From: Apus apus
Taxonomy: Eukaryota > Chordata > Aves > Apodiformes > Apodidae
Direction: 5' to 3'
Length of the DNA: 64,000 nucleotides
Assembly: GCF_020740795.1 (NCBI RefSeq)
Contig: NC_067295.1
Location: 5,518,501 to 5,582,500 of the forward strand
A program made the translations under genes and the position numbers. The notes below the pieces were generated by a model that worked only from the letters and a program-made list of their open reading frames with translations, did no database searches and was not told the DNA's origin. Below are positions 13,201-25,290 of the stretch, piece after piece. Position 1 is the stretch's first letter. Each line of letters starts with the position of its first letter.

Positions 13201-16200
13201 CTCTCTGATGAGCTAGTAATTCAGCCATCTCATTTCCTCATTCTTTTTTTTCCATTTTGCTTGTGGATTCCACACTCTCTGAAAATGTATGTCTTGCTTA
13301 CATTCAAAGCAAAGCCACCTTGCAGCAACTGGCTGCCTGAAAAATTTTACTTGCCCTTCAAGTCCACCACAGAGGAGGCCAGATCGGTTCCAAAGATCTC
13401 CTTCTGTAATAGCAGCCATCAGTCACTTCTCTCACTCCCAGGGCAACTTGTGCCTCAGGCACTGGTGTGTGGTGAGGGCAGGTTCCTGGAAGCCAACTCC
13501 TTTCTGTATGCTGGGACAACTGTTTCAGAGGGGACAGTAGAGCTGTGAGCTCCCTACCTCAATTTACACACAAAACACTTAGCCTGGCAATAGCGAGGAA
13601 TGGATACAGAGAGCTACGGTCCTCCAGGATAAGTGAAATGTCAGATCCTCACCAAACACAACTGCCTACAGAACTGTTTCTTCAAGTGGGAATTCATCAC
13701 CTCTGCCTCTGGAAATAAAGGCAATAGAATATTTTGCTTGCAAACTTCTGAGGTTAAAAGATCTCCCATGGCCAAAAACGGAGATCTCAAGGTCCTGCAG
13801 CTCTGTCAGAGCAACCAGAAAGGTCCAACCTTTTCCACAAGCATCATCATTCTCCCATCCTTGCAGTGCAATCTGGGAGCCCAGCTTCTCTCACACCTGC
13901 AGTTTCTTGCATGGAACTGGCAAAATGCACTGACTGCATTGAATAAGGCCAGGGACTCAGAGGGCCCATGATCTCACCAGAAGATATTAAAATTCTCCAT
14001 CTTCCTCTTGCTTGATGAAAGAGGGATGGACCAGTTAGAAATTAAACTATATCAAGTGTATAACATCTATTGTTGTCCTTGGGGATGACTCAGGGTGTGA
14101 GCTGCACACTTCTGGTCAAATGGTACTGAAGAGGATAGCAGGGACAGCACTTCTTTTCTGTATTTATGGGTATCATCAGAAATACTTTATTGGATACATA
14201 TTTTGCATCCCTCTCTCGGAAGGATCCAGCTGACTTTCTCAGTATTTCAGGGTTTTGCTTTCAGTGACTGATTTTATACATATTTGTGTGTATATAAGTT
14301 ATACTGAACAGATTTTATTAAGAATTCCTCAAAGTGTGGAGAAACGGTGGGTGTTTCCCACTTGACATTAGGAGAGAACATGGAACTCCAACCTTGAGTG
14401 AAATTCCAAAGGGGCTGGAGTGGGTCTGAGCCTTCAACATGCTGCAGCATCATGCTTCCCTCCTCTAAAGGAGAACTGCAAAGTGCTTGCCTTGCACAAG
14501 GGCCACCTGCCAAAGTGGCTTTTTTCTTCTGGCTCCCTGCCAAGATGTGCTGCTTTCTCTATTTAAGCCACCTTGTCAAGGGCGCCCGAACGCCCTCCCT
14601 GATGGTGAGAAGTGCCAGGTTCCCTGAAGGCTAAGGGCCAAGATGTACTGCTCCTGCCAGTGCTCCCTGTCAAGGAGCCCTGTTTTGCATTTCACATGGT
14701 GTGAAGTGGTTCCAAAGGCCTGCCTGCCAAACACAGCACAGCTTCCCCGAGGACAGTGCTCACATGGTGGCATGGCCAAGACATGGGACCACCATGTAGC
14801 TAAACAAGAGACGCATCTCCATTCAGGTGTACAACAGAGCGACTCAGTCCCAGCCCTGGTTTAGCACCTTGATTTTTGCCTCTGTAGCAGGTGCATTCTC
14901 CTTTCTCCATATGGTGAGAGGTCCTAGGATTTCCTCCCAAGCAGGGAAAAAGGAAGCAATATTTTGAAAGTTTTCAGAAAAACAGCATGTTCCATGGGTA
15001 GTTTAGGTCAATCAAATGTTTTCCTTTGCTCTCTTTTCTCGTGTAAGATAAAATGCGGATGAAAAATTGACATGAAGTGAAATGACTGCAACTCCGTTTG
15101 AAAAATCATCAAAGCAGAACACTGTAACCTAAAAGTTACTTTTGAAAAGGGAGTGATCAAAACAATATGGCCTGATATGTCAAAATAACACTTCCAACAA
15201 AAATTGCTTTGACAACATTTTTCTCAAAAGCTCTTCATTGCACCATTCCCAAAAGGACCATTCCTGGCGATAGTATGAAGAGATCATCCAGGAATTTTCG
15301 CCTCTTATACTTCCCTTTCAAGCAGTGGCAATGTGCATTGCCTCTCCTTCTCTCTTCCTCTACCGTCTTTGAGACTTTAAGTCTTTTCTACAAGGTCCTG
15401 TTATTATTGTTGGCCATGGGGAGCACGCGTGTGAAGACACACAACATCTTAGACCCTTGCAGACTTCGCAGCTGTATCATGTTTGCCTGCAACAACAGGG
15501 GATTGCTCTGAACTGACAAGGATGTCCCCAGGACAGCAGAGATTTATCTCAAGTGCAGGCATGTGATGGAAAGAGAGCCTGACGTGAAGGTCACACCACA
15601 TGTTTTGCCCCAAATCCCATGTGCATCTGTCAGCTGATGCACACATATAGAGCAGATATTTAGATAGGGTGGTGTGTGCTTCTGCACATCCTCAGTACAG
15701 CATTGACATGTCCAGCACATAGGAGACATATAGATGGGAAATTATAGTTGGAACACAATTGTGTGATCCCTCAGCTCCAAATAGAACATGCTGAACTCCA
15801 TCCACACAAGTAGGACAGTACAGACCTTTGCAGGGCATAATGAGTGCCCTTCTTCATCATGCAGGTGTCACTTCTCCTGACTCAGATTCAATTATACTTG
15901 TGGAGCTGATTGCTGATTTCAGCCTTCTCTTGCATATCAAGAGCATATCCAATGTTCCAGGGACTCAATGAAACAACATGGCAGGACATGGTCTTTCTTA
16001 CAGCCCCTGGGTCTTGTTCTTCCTTGGTAGAGCTACATAAAGAATGAGCTTGGCCTCTTTTGTCAGATGCTGGGATATCTGTGGAATAGTATGTTCAATC
16101 CTTTATGTCAGGCCATCTATCTCTTCTCAGCAAAATGCATCCATGATTACTTCTCCCTTTGCTGTTTTCTTAAAATACAGAACTATACAGTAACCCTCAC

Positions 16201-18394
16201 ACAGAAGGAGCAGGGAATGAAAGTGTTTCATTTAAAAGTTTATCTTTAGTCAAAGTAAAGTTAGGGAAAGCATTGAGCATCTCAGGTGCTGGTTAACCTA
16301 TAAATGAAAAATAATGAAGACAGAGAAAAGGAATATTAAATGAAGTGAATTCTTAGGGGAATCATATCTTGGCTCATATACAAATCTGAGCTGCTGCAGG
16401 AGGGGAATGGGAAGGCTGGGCTGGCAAAGAGGGGACAATAAGTGTCCTCCCATAGAAAACAAGGAAAAACCTCAGTGGAGCTTGGGTAGGATGGAAAATA
16501 GCTTCACCTACAAAACAGTCTAGGTCACATATACCTCAGATAACAGCAGTGATAGGTTTTGTCCTAAAAAAAAATAATAGCAAAGTAGGTCACACGCTCA
16601 CATACATCTTAACTACACATGCAGCTAACATACAGCCCTGTAAGGGTTGCTCCCTTTTCATGGAGCTCCTGCCTGGTTGTAAAGAAGGGGCTATAGTCTC
16701 AGGAAAGAACCTAGAGATGGAGTTGCACACTGATCTTTCTCCTCCAGACAGGGATCCTGTCTCTTGGGAACACACACTGTTTTTTTTCCAGATACAGTCA
16801 CTTTCATAATTTATGGCAGGCTGCCCCCACATGGTTCCTGGATGCTCTCCTTTTACCCACCCAGGCTTGCAAGACCCAGGACCAATGCAAGAAGCATCAA
16901 ATCCCAGAGCAGGACATTTGTCTGGTGGCTAAGATGGGTAAGGACATATTTTTTCCTTGGTCCTGCTCTCTCCAGCTTCTCTGTGGGAGCTGATGCTGCA
17001 GGACTCGTGTTGCATTGTGGTGTAGGTAAGTAGAAACTCCTCTGAAAAGCTCTAACTTCACTTCCAAATCAACAGCATATAAGCTTCTGGAAAGAATGCT
17101 GAGTTGTAATGAGGGTCCCAGCTGGTTTTGGGAATATTGTTCTGTTAGAAACCGTATTTCATGGTCTGTAGCTGTGACAGGGTTTTCTGAAGAAGGCCAA
17201 ACATGTGGGAACATTTCTCACTCCCTAGAAGTTAATGGCTGTTCCTCAGCACAGATTTACAATTTAATTGAAAAACTGAGAGCAAGAGAAGAAATTTTTA
17301 TTAACACTGTTCTTAATCATCAAAGATTTCACTGGGAACCACTTGCATCTGCCAGCCCAACCCGTAACATGCATTACAGGACTGGCAGTAGAAACAATCA
17401 CAGAGGAGAATAAAACATAAATGAGGGAAGTGCTGGTGTTGTTTGCTCAGGAGTAACTCCATTACTTAAATAGCTATTCCACATTTATGTGGCCACAGAA
17501 GCTCAGCTTGGCCAAGTTACTTCTTGGGACTGAACATTTTTCCTGCCTTCTAATAATTAGGACCTTTCCCAAACAAGCAATCCTTCAGGCTTCTATTTAT
17601 AATGTTTGCAGGAGATATCAGGAAACATCTCTAAAAAGAGTCATCAGTCTATGGCCTGGAATCCTCCCTGGGAAATTATCTGCTGTGCTGCAGGCTGTGA
17701 AGGGGAGATCTGCTACCATTCCAGAGCTGCCCCATTCGAAAGCTGCTGAAGCAAACAGCAAAATTTCTCTGAGTCAACCCTGAGTCAAAGTCCTGGCCAA
17801 TATGAGGGAGCCTTATTCTGTTAGAAGAGCTTCTTTTCAGATAAGACTTTCATCCAAGGTTATCTGAACACTTGCAATCAAGTGGCATTTTGTGCTAGCA
17901 TTAATCCTGGTGTCCTGGCCACGTTCCAGTCCGAGTAACAACGTTCTGCCAACCTAAATTCCTCCAGAGGTTTCAGCAGGATGCAATTTTCTTCTTCCTT
18001 TTTGCCTTCCATTTCTGGGTAGTTAATTCTGGACCATGTTCCACCCCAATGCTGGCTGCATTTCACTGATGGAGAAAGTGGTCCTTGAAGTGAACAGGAC
18101 CAAAACACTGTGCAAGAACACATTATTATTATTAATAAATGGCTTTTAAAACACATTTGTCCTTTTCTTGTAAATTATAGCATCAGTTTAAAATGTAGAT
18201 CTGGAATGCTACTGAGATCCCTGAGAAAGATTGTTGGCAATCCAGCAATCAGAACAGAGGAGTGCATTTTAAGTTGTCATCAATACACTTATGACACAAA
18301 TGAAAGGGAGATGTTATGTAAGGATTTTTTTTTCCACTGTAGAGAGCCCTGACAGCCAGTTATTGCAGTGAGGAAGGGAAGTCATCCAGATGGA

Positions 18395-18550
18395 CTCTCC
18401 GTCACACTAATGAAGCCGTCTCATAACTGTAACAGAGACCTCATGCATCTGCTGTGACACTTAGCAAATTCGGGCATGAATAAATAACCAAAGTCCAATT
18501 GAATTAACCTCCAGCTGATCAGCACTACTAAACAAATTATCCTAAACTCT
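18395..18550. promoter_or_regulatory. Candidate conserved noncoding patch
   Basis: The block carries CAATTGAATTAACCTCC, CAGCTGATCAGC and ACTAATGAAG-type cores in unique sequence. E-box-like CAGCTG beside homeobox-like TTAAT sites is common in developmental enhancers. This is inferred from composition only. Confidence 0.2.
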
Positions 18551-20796
18551 GAACAAGATTAGAAGGACTGGCACAGGCCAGAATCATGTGGCAAGAGTGT
18601 TAATTCAGTTTAACAAATTCAAACCTAATCCCCTGGCATTCTCTGATCTCAGGGCTTCAGGGCAAACTGGTTCCAAAATGTTCTTTGAAGAGACAGAAAA
18701 GGAGGCTCACATGAAATTAAGAGCAAAAATAGGAGCTCAGATTGGAGTTGCCTACAAAAACAGAAGAATAGCAAGTGCAGAGCAGAGAAAGACTTAGGTA
18801 GAGCATTTCTTACAGAGACAGAAGAGACTATGAAGATGACATTGATTTCCTTATGGAATATTCCAACCTCATTTCCAGGATGAAATTTAGAAACTTGATA
18901 ACATATCAGATTTTCTTGATTATCCTGCTTCTTATACAGAAACAGAAGATAAGCACCTGTGAACTAAGGGGCAATATTTTATTTTTATGTCATTTCCCCC
19001 AGTACATAATTGTATTTTTCTCCTATGAGTACATTTGTACTGTCCATCAAACACAATTCAATTATCCCAAACTTCAGTTCATTACTTAGAATGGCACTAA
19101 CAAAAAGTTCAACACTTACTTCTTTTTATGTTGATTCATAAAATTATTTATGTGGTCAGTTAAAATTAACTTTGAAGTTCAGCTTTAACAGACTCAACAT
19201 TATGCAGGTTTCTGAAATGTTATATTTGCTTTCAAGAGAAAATATTTATACTATTACCCTCTAGAGACAGAGGTGGATGTAATAAACTCTACAAGTTTTC
19301 TGAAATGGAGTTATTTGGAGCACTTCTAAATACCAGTTCCTGCAAGATATGCAATTCCACCATCTCCATCTTCAACAGCTATAAAGAACTTCAAAATCAG
19401 ATGGGGCCAATCCTCACCTAATATTCAGGGGTAATTTGGAATTACCAGAAACTATTCTGTTATTGCTTCATTGGCAAGGCACAGAGTTGCCCACTTTGTC
19501 AGGAAATGCTTCAATGCTTCCACATATTTAAGTTTTGCAAAATGAATAACTCCTGTAGTTCTGAAACTTCTGTTACACCACCCTAAGAATCAAATCATGA
19601 CCTGTCTACTGTGCACTTTGCTGTTATTTATGCAGTATATAAACAAAACGAAAATATTTATTCTATTTTTCCACTCTGTGCACTAACTGATACCTCCCAA
19701 AGTTAACAGCAGCATTATGAACTACAAATGATGATACATTGTCAAAGTCAAAACCATTTGGTTATATGGTTCTTACATTTTCAAATATTCACAATGCAAT
19801 TTCATAAATGTCTCAAACATAATGAGACAATGGATTTTTCCTCTTTCAACTGTGTAATAATGAACAACTATTAGAAACACTTTATTCTTTCCAGAGTTTG
19901 AGGGATCAGTGGCCACAGAGAAAATATGCCCTTTTCAACCAAGTTTTTAATTGTTTTCTCACTTGAAAGAGGAGCTAATTTATTACTGGCAGTGCACAAA
20001 GCATTTGTCTCATCAAAATATATCATTTTAACTATGGGTAGATTCTGGACAACAACACTATTTAATTTGCTGTCACAATTAAGTGATTCATTCAACTGAC
20101 TATACTGTTAGTATCATACTGATACTCTGACATTCTCTTGCTGCTTCTGCAAGAGCTGTGTTGCTACTTTCTGTGCAGGAAAAGCGAGTGGTTTAAATTT
20201 CATTCTTAGAAACTATGCTACAATTATGTTTATGATCCACTCCATTTGCATGCTGTCTTCCATCTGACAGACCATCACAAGGAGCTCCTGCATAAACTCT
20301 AGTGAGTTTTATGGCAATTACTGCTGTCTCTGCTGATCCATGGAAAGAAATTCTTCAGCCACTTCAGTAATGCACAGCTTCTGCTGTTCACAGGGTGGAT
20401 ATGCTGAGGGATGATACCATCCACAGGCACTGTCATGGTCATGATCTATGGAGGGCTGTTACTTGACAAATGAAAATTATGTAAACAGTGCTGAGACTCA
20501 ATCTTGCCTCATCATGACTCTGTTTGCTCCACACTCCCTGGCTGCAGTGTCCAGTACAGCCAGCTGTTACCTCATGATAAATATCTGGGATAAAATTATC
20601 ATTAGACACCACCAGGTTGGCTGTATGATGCAGTCCTGACCCTAGGTAGCTGGAGCTCTTTTAGCTCTCCTGTGTAGTCTGGAGTTATTCTGGAGATGTA
20701 TTTCATACATTTCAAGAATGTCACTTTCATTTCAGTGGTTGCTGAAGTAATTTCTGGGTATTTTTGGATATGCAAAGAAATGTATGATCTGTTGGT

Positions 20797-20988
20797 GTTG
20801 GAACAGGCTGCCCAGGGATGGTGACTCCACCATTTATTTAAAATCCATGCAGATGAGGCACTTCAGGACACACTCTAGTGGGCTTTTTTTGTTTGTTTGT
20901 TTAGTTTATTTTAGGGCAGGGGAGTTGATGGTTGGACACAGGGATCTTAGAGGTCTTTGCTAACCATGACAATTCTGTAATTCTGTAA
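20797..20988 (+). repeat. Decayed CR1 3' fragment
   Basis: This is the 3' end of a CR1 LINE in sense orientation. It starts with GGAACAGGCTGCCCAGGGATG and ends with GGATCTTAGAGGTCTTTGC and the terminal octamer-like repeat ATTCTGTAATTCTGTAA. Divergence is high, and a T-rich (TTTG)n insertion interrupts it at about 20,886-20,915. It is 5' truncated, as is usual for CR1. Confidence 0.8.
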
Positions 20989-20989
20989 A

Positions 20990-23820
20990 GGTATTGAATA
21001 TATGAAAACTACTGCTGTTCAAGATCAAAAACCCAAGAAAGCATTTTCAGCAACATCCTTCAGTGGTGTGAACTGCCTCACTTTTGCCATAACAGCTGTG
21101 TGGACAACTTAAGAACAAAGCAAACCCCTTAGACTTGTCTCTTAGAATAAGAAATGATACTACTTATTATCCTAGGAGGCACAGAAAAGGGATCAGGGCA
21201 CAGAAGAGCCAGAACCTCCTCACCTTCCTTCAAAACATGACCACATAAATTGAGAGCCTCAGAGCTTTAATTCTGAGAATGCTGTTCAACTAATCCTGGA
21301 CATGTCTGAACTCCTGAGCTGCTCACACTTGAACCTCAGGCTTCCCTGCAAACCAGATATTACATTTCTGTCCGTGTGTAAAAGCAACTGGGCTGTTGGG
21401 CTTTGGTCATGTTTGGCAGGCCCATACCTATGTCAGGTCTAGAAAACAGGAGATAAAACAGCCAACTGCAGCTGCAGCAGGCTTCACTCCTGACTGCAAA
21501 TAGCCAGGTCCAAAGATGTGTTTCCACTTTGCACCAAGTGGTGACAAACCCTCTTTCCACTGACTGCAGAGAGAGCCAGCCAGGGAGACCTGACTTCTGG
21601 GGCTAAAGCCAGTCTTTGAGAACAGCCTCAGATGTGCTCCTCTACCATCTTCCCAAGGGCCTCAATTCAGTAGTATTTTCCTCTGCCAAACCCTATTTAA
21701 ATGCAATGGGAACTGCTTGAAAGCACCAGGAGGTGGATTTCTGCCACCCCTCCTACCCTTAGACACAACAGCCCCATGGAGAGAAGGCTCATCCACGTCC
21801 CCTGACCATGTAGTGGCAGCCATAAGGGGAAGAGGAACACTCTGGTATTGTCTGGCCAGAGGAATGTACTTAAAGGCAGCTCTGCTTCACGTACCTGATT
21901 TATAACAAGGGTCAGAATAATTCCCAAGCAGCTCCTGCATCGGGGAGCAAACTAATTCCTTTTGTCTCTCCTTGGCTGCGCAGCCCAGGGCCCAGCTGCA
22001 CCTGAGGTTCCAGCTCACAGTCTATATTCTGCATCATAAAAGATACAAGAGAGAAATCTAAACCAGCGAAGTAATAACCTGTAAACTAATAAACCAACCC
22101 AGTACTTTGATAGCTAGGCACTCCCAAGAGCAGGGATTATTAATGGATGTCCTGAAACACCGTGTGTCGAGTTTTCAAGAGAAGTGGGAAACATTTCTGA
22201 TGCTCTGAGAATCTTACACATTTGCTCTATAAAATCAGTTCAGATAAATGCAAAGATTACTATAAAAAGCAGCTTCCTTCCAGACTACACACATGCAGAG
22301 GCACTGAAGCAGTTTAAAAAGAAAACTAGTAAGAAACTGCTCAAATAAATAATAATAATAAAGGTATAAAACTGCACTATTATGGGTAGTTTTTCTTCAC
22401 AAAGTATGGGGCTGTCACAGTTATTGATTTTATCTAGTAACTGAGATAGTGACATGCACGACTTAGGTTTCTGCAGCAGTGAGTGCATGGGAGTGGAAGA
22501 AGGGATCTGAAATCCTGCAGAATCTCCAGCTGAGGACTTGATGGCTCTGAACTGCTGCCTGTCTCAATTCTTTATTTTCCCTGAACTGTAAAATGGGGTA
22601 TATTAATAATCAGTTATGCTGAAAGAGAGTTTATGAAGCTAAATGTAATAATGTTTGCAATGTGATTAGGGATCTTTGGCAGAAAAGTGCTATAGATAAT
22701 GGGAGTGTAAGTACAGCTACATGTCCTTCTCAGCCAGAAGATGCTGGGAAGCAGGTGGCAGGCAGACAGACCCCTCGGGAAAGCTCCCATTACCTGCCAC
22801 AGGTATTGTATTCTCAAATCTCCATCCCCTGCCCCAGTCACAGGGACAACAGGGACCTTGTCCTTAGTTCATTTTTTTTTAATGTATTTACTTTCAGTGG
22901 TGAAAATTCAGTGCTCAGTTACCTCCTGCCATCTGCTTCTCGAGCCTGCAACATCCCACCTCAGCTCTGTGTCAACATGAGATACCCAATTGATTGCAAC
23001 TGTTAATGATAACTCTTTTGTCCCAAACTAATGCGAAACAGTGAAGCACAGTGTTTCCATGTAAATCTGGAGTGGACTCTCTGTCCTGTTATGTAAAATA
23101 TAAAATGGAGGCTGGCAAGGTTGGCAGAAAGAATCTGGTCCTTTGTGTTTCTTGAAGTAAAATTATTTTCTGGAGAAGGCAGAGCAGCAGGAAACTTCTT
23201 TATGAGGCAGGAGGCTTTACTGACAAGAGCTGCTATTATCTCTGTCAAACAGGCAAGGCCTCGAGTGATTGTGGTAAGCAAGAGAGAGGAATGTTGGCTT
23301 TTCACAGTGCTGGAAAACAGACTATTTGCCAGATTGCAAGGAGTACCGAAAAGGTATCAAGCCTCTCTATTTAAATTAGCCACGACAATAACCTGCTGAA
23401 TTAAAAGCTTTTTCGTGGACCTCTGCTGCTCTCTAATGGTGCCTTAAAGAATTCTCTAAACAAAGCTTACATGCTATTCCCGTAGTCAAGTTTTGTTCAA
23501 AGTTTTCATACCAAAACAAACTAATTCATAGGGTTCTTAAGAGAGGTTACAGAGATAACTCAGAACTCAAATTACTAGTGCTGCAACCACAGCTGCAACG
23601 TTTTGTGTGGGGGGGGAAGGACAGTAAAGGAGACCTAATGCATAGAAATGAAGGTTTGGAGCCCATTTTAGATGCAGCAACTGCTAAAGTCTAGGTTATA
23701 AACCTCTGAGAAACCCCAATTTTCAGAGCCTTGTGTAACTTAGTACACAAAGTTACTATTCACGAGTACCAATATTTCAAAGAAAAACAATTAGTGCTGA
23801 ATTAACCGTACACAATTAAC
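20990..23820. other. Gene-free stretch left of PSMG3
   Basis: No coding exon or RNA gene is supported. It contains the MIR-like tail at 22,555 and otherwise unique sequence. GC rises abruptly at about 23.9 kb, where the PSMG3 CpG island begins. Confidence 0.5.
22555..22612 (+). repeat. MIR/CORE-SINE-like 3' fragment
   Basis: CTGCCTGTCTCAATTC followed by CTGTAAAATGGGGTATATTAATAAT matches the conserved end of the MIR core (a CTCAGTTTCC, then CTGTAAAATGGGGATAATAA type sequence). It is short and diverged, hence an old fossil. Chance similarity is possible. Confidence 0.5.
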
Positions 23821-23889
23821 AGAAACTTACGTTGGCACGTGCTGCTCTGGGGACACAAAACACTTCTTTCTGCTGCTCTCTTCACACAA

Positions 23890-25290
23890 ATGTCCTCATC
23901 TCCCGTTACAGCGCCGGGGGCGCAGCTGCCCCTCAAGCCCCCACGCTTCCCTCAGGGAGCAGCGGGACCGCACATGGAGCGTTCGGGTGCCACGTCTGCC
24001 CCACCGGCCCGCGAGGCTGGGCGGCCGGCCCGGGCCAGGGCAAGGCCGCCCCCAAACCGGCCTCATTTTGAGGAGAAAGCAAACTCGAGAGCTTCAAGAG
24101 TGGCCCAACAACACCCGGGGAGGGGGGGGGGGCGAGCAGCCACCTCATGCCATGTGGAAAGAAGGGGGGGGGGGGGGGCAAAAAAAGCAACAAAAAAACA
24201 GATCTAAACGACCAGGCTCCCTCCCGCCCGCAGGGTCACGGGCCTGAGGTACCGACCCCGCCTCCCTGCCGGCCCCAGGGGGGTTCGCGCCGCGGGACGT
24301 TCTCCTGACACGCACAAACTGGTGTCAAAGGGGCAGAAAGCGGCCGCGGGCAGCGCCCTGAGGAGCGCGGGGAGACGGCGCCTGCCGGGCGTGCGCGGGC
24401 GATGGCGGCGGGCGGGGACGGGAGGGGAGGGGAGGCGAGGCCGGCAGCCCCGCGGGCCGGCGGAGGGAGGGGAGGGCTCCGCTTCCGCCGCGGCGGGGCG
24501 GGCCCGGGCGGGGAGCAGCGGCCTGGCGGGCCCGGCGCGGGTAGGGCCTGTCGCCAGGCTGGGTTGTTCCCCTCGGGAAATGGCGAGGCCTGCGGGGGCT
24601 CGCCCCCCGGGGGAGGCTGCCGGGGCGGGCGGGGATGGCGGGCGCCCCGCTCCCTGGGTGCGGTTGCTTTGCGATCAGAATTAGCGCGAAGCCGCAGCTG
24701 GATCGTGCCGGGGCCGTGCGGGCGGTTGCGGCGGAACAGAAACGTTCCCCTCCCGGTCTGGGCTTTTGGGGTGTTTGAACGTTCCTCCTGCGCAGACACG
24801 CACCCGCGGACCCTTTATTTCTGCTCTGAAATCACCTCAACCCGCGTATTTCAGTGGCAGGGAACGGATTTGGGCTTTTCACAGCCCGTGGCCTTGTGCG
24901 TGTTTAATGTCGTTTTACAGTTCAGGGTTGTTTTATTGTTGTTTTTTGTTTTTCCTCCCCCCCCGCAGCGATGGCAGCGAGTCCCGTGGTGACGTCCAGG
25001 CAGCGGGAGCAGGAGGTCCGGGGGGTCCGCACCGAGGTGGTGTGCACGGCCTTCTCCAACTCCGTCTTCGTGGTGGTCACGCAGTACGGCAAGATGGGCA
25101 CCCTCGTCTACGTGGACCCCGACACGGTCGGCGACAAGGTGGGCAGGCCCTCGCTCACCACCAGGGTGCTGCTGGGCAAGGATGAGGTGAGAGCCGAACG
25201 CGCGGCTCCCGGGCGGCGGGGATCGGGGGGGACATGCGGGAGGTGGGGGCGGTGCGAGTCCCCAGGGAGCCGGTGAATCACGGCAGCTGG
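23890..25290 (+). promoter_or_regulatory. PSMG3: CpG-island promoter of PSMG3
   Basis: GC and CpG density jump at about 23.9 kb and fall after 25.3 kb, covering the first coding exon of PSMG3. No TATA box is evident. The start codon sits two bases after a good splice acceptor (polypyrimidine tract then CAG at 24,966-24,968), so a noncoding first exon must lie upstream in the island. A plausible donor is GCGG|GTAGGG near 24,540. Two G homopolymers (24,122-24,132 and about 24,164-24,178) sit at the upstream edge. In human the same promoter is shared with an antisense transcript (PSMG3-AS1), so bidirectional activity is possible. Confidence 0.8.
24122..24178. repeat. Two G homopolymers at PSMG3 island edge
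   Basis: Runs of about 11 G (24,122-24,132) and about 15 G (24,164-24,178) on + are separated by 31 bases and followed by A-rich sequence. They have G-quadruplex potential just upstream of the presumed PSMG3 start region; run lengths may be unreliable in an assembly. Confidence 0.85.

Larger units (their letters stand above)
9550..20790. other. Gene-free, AT-rich intergenic stretch
   Basis: No coding exon is supportable. Frames are short and without family resemblance. The sequence becomes AT-rich, especially at 18.4-20.3 kb, and is mostly unique. I see no LTR element, DNA transposon, tRNA or CRISPR-like array. A small direct duplication (ATTCAAAACT) lies near 10,811. This is probably the distal regulatory desert left of PSMG3. 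Confidence 0.55.

Noticed and set aside
24236-24992. Frames of 187-196 codons in the PSMG3 island
   Set aside because: GC-driven open frames; the real PSMG3 frame begins at 24,971 and none of these joins it in phase.
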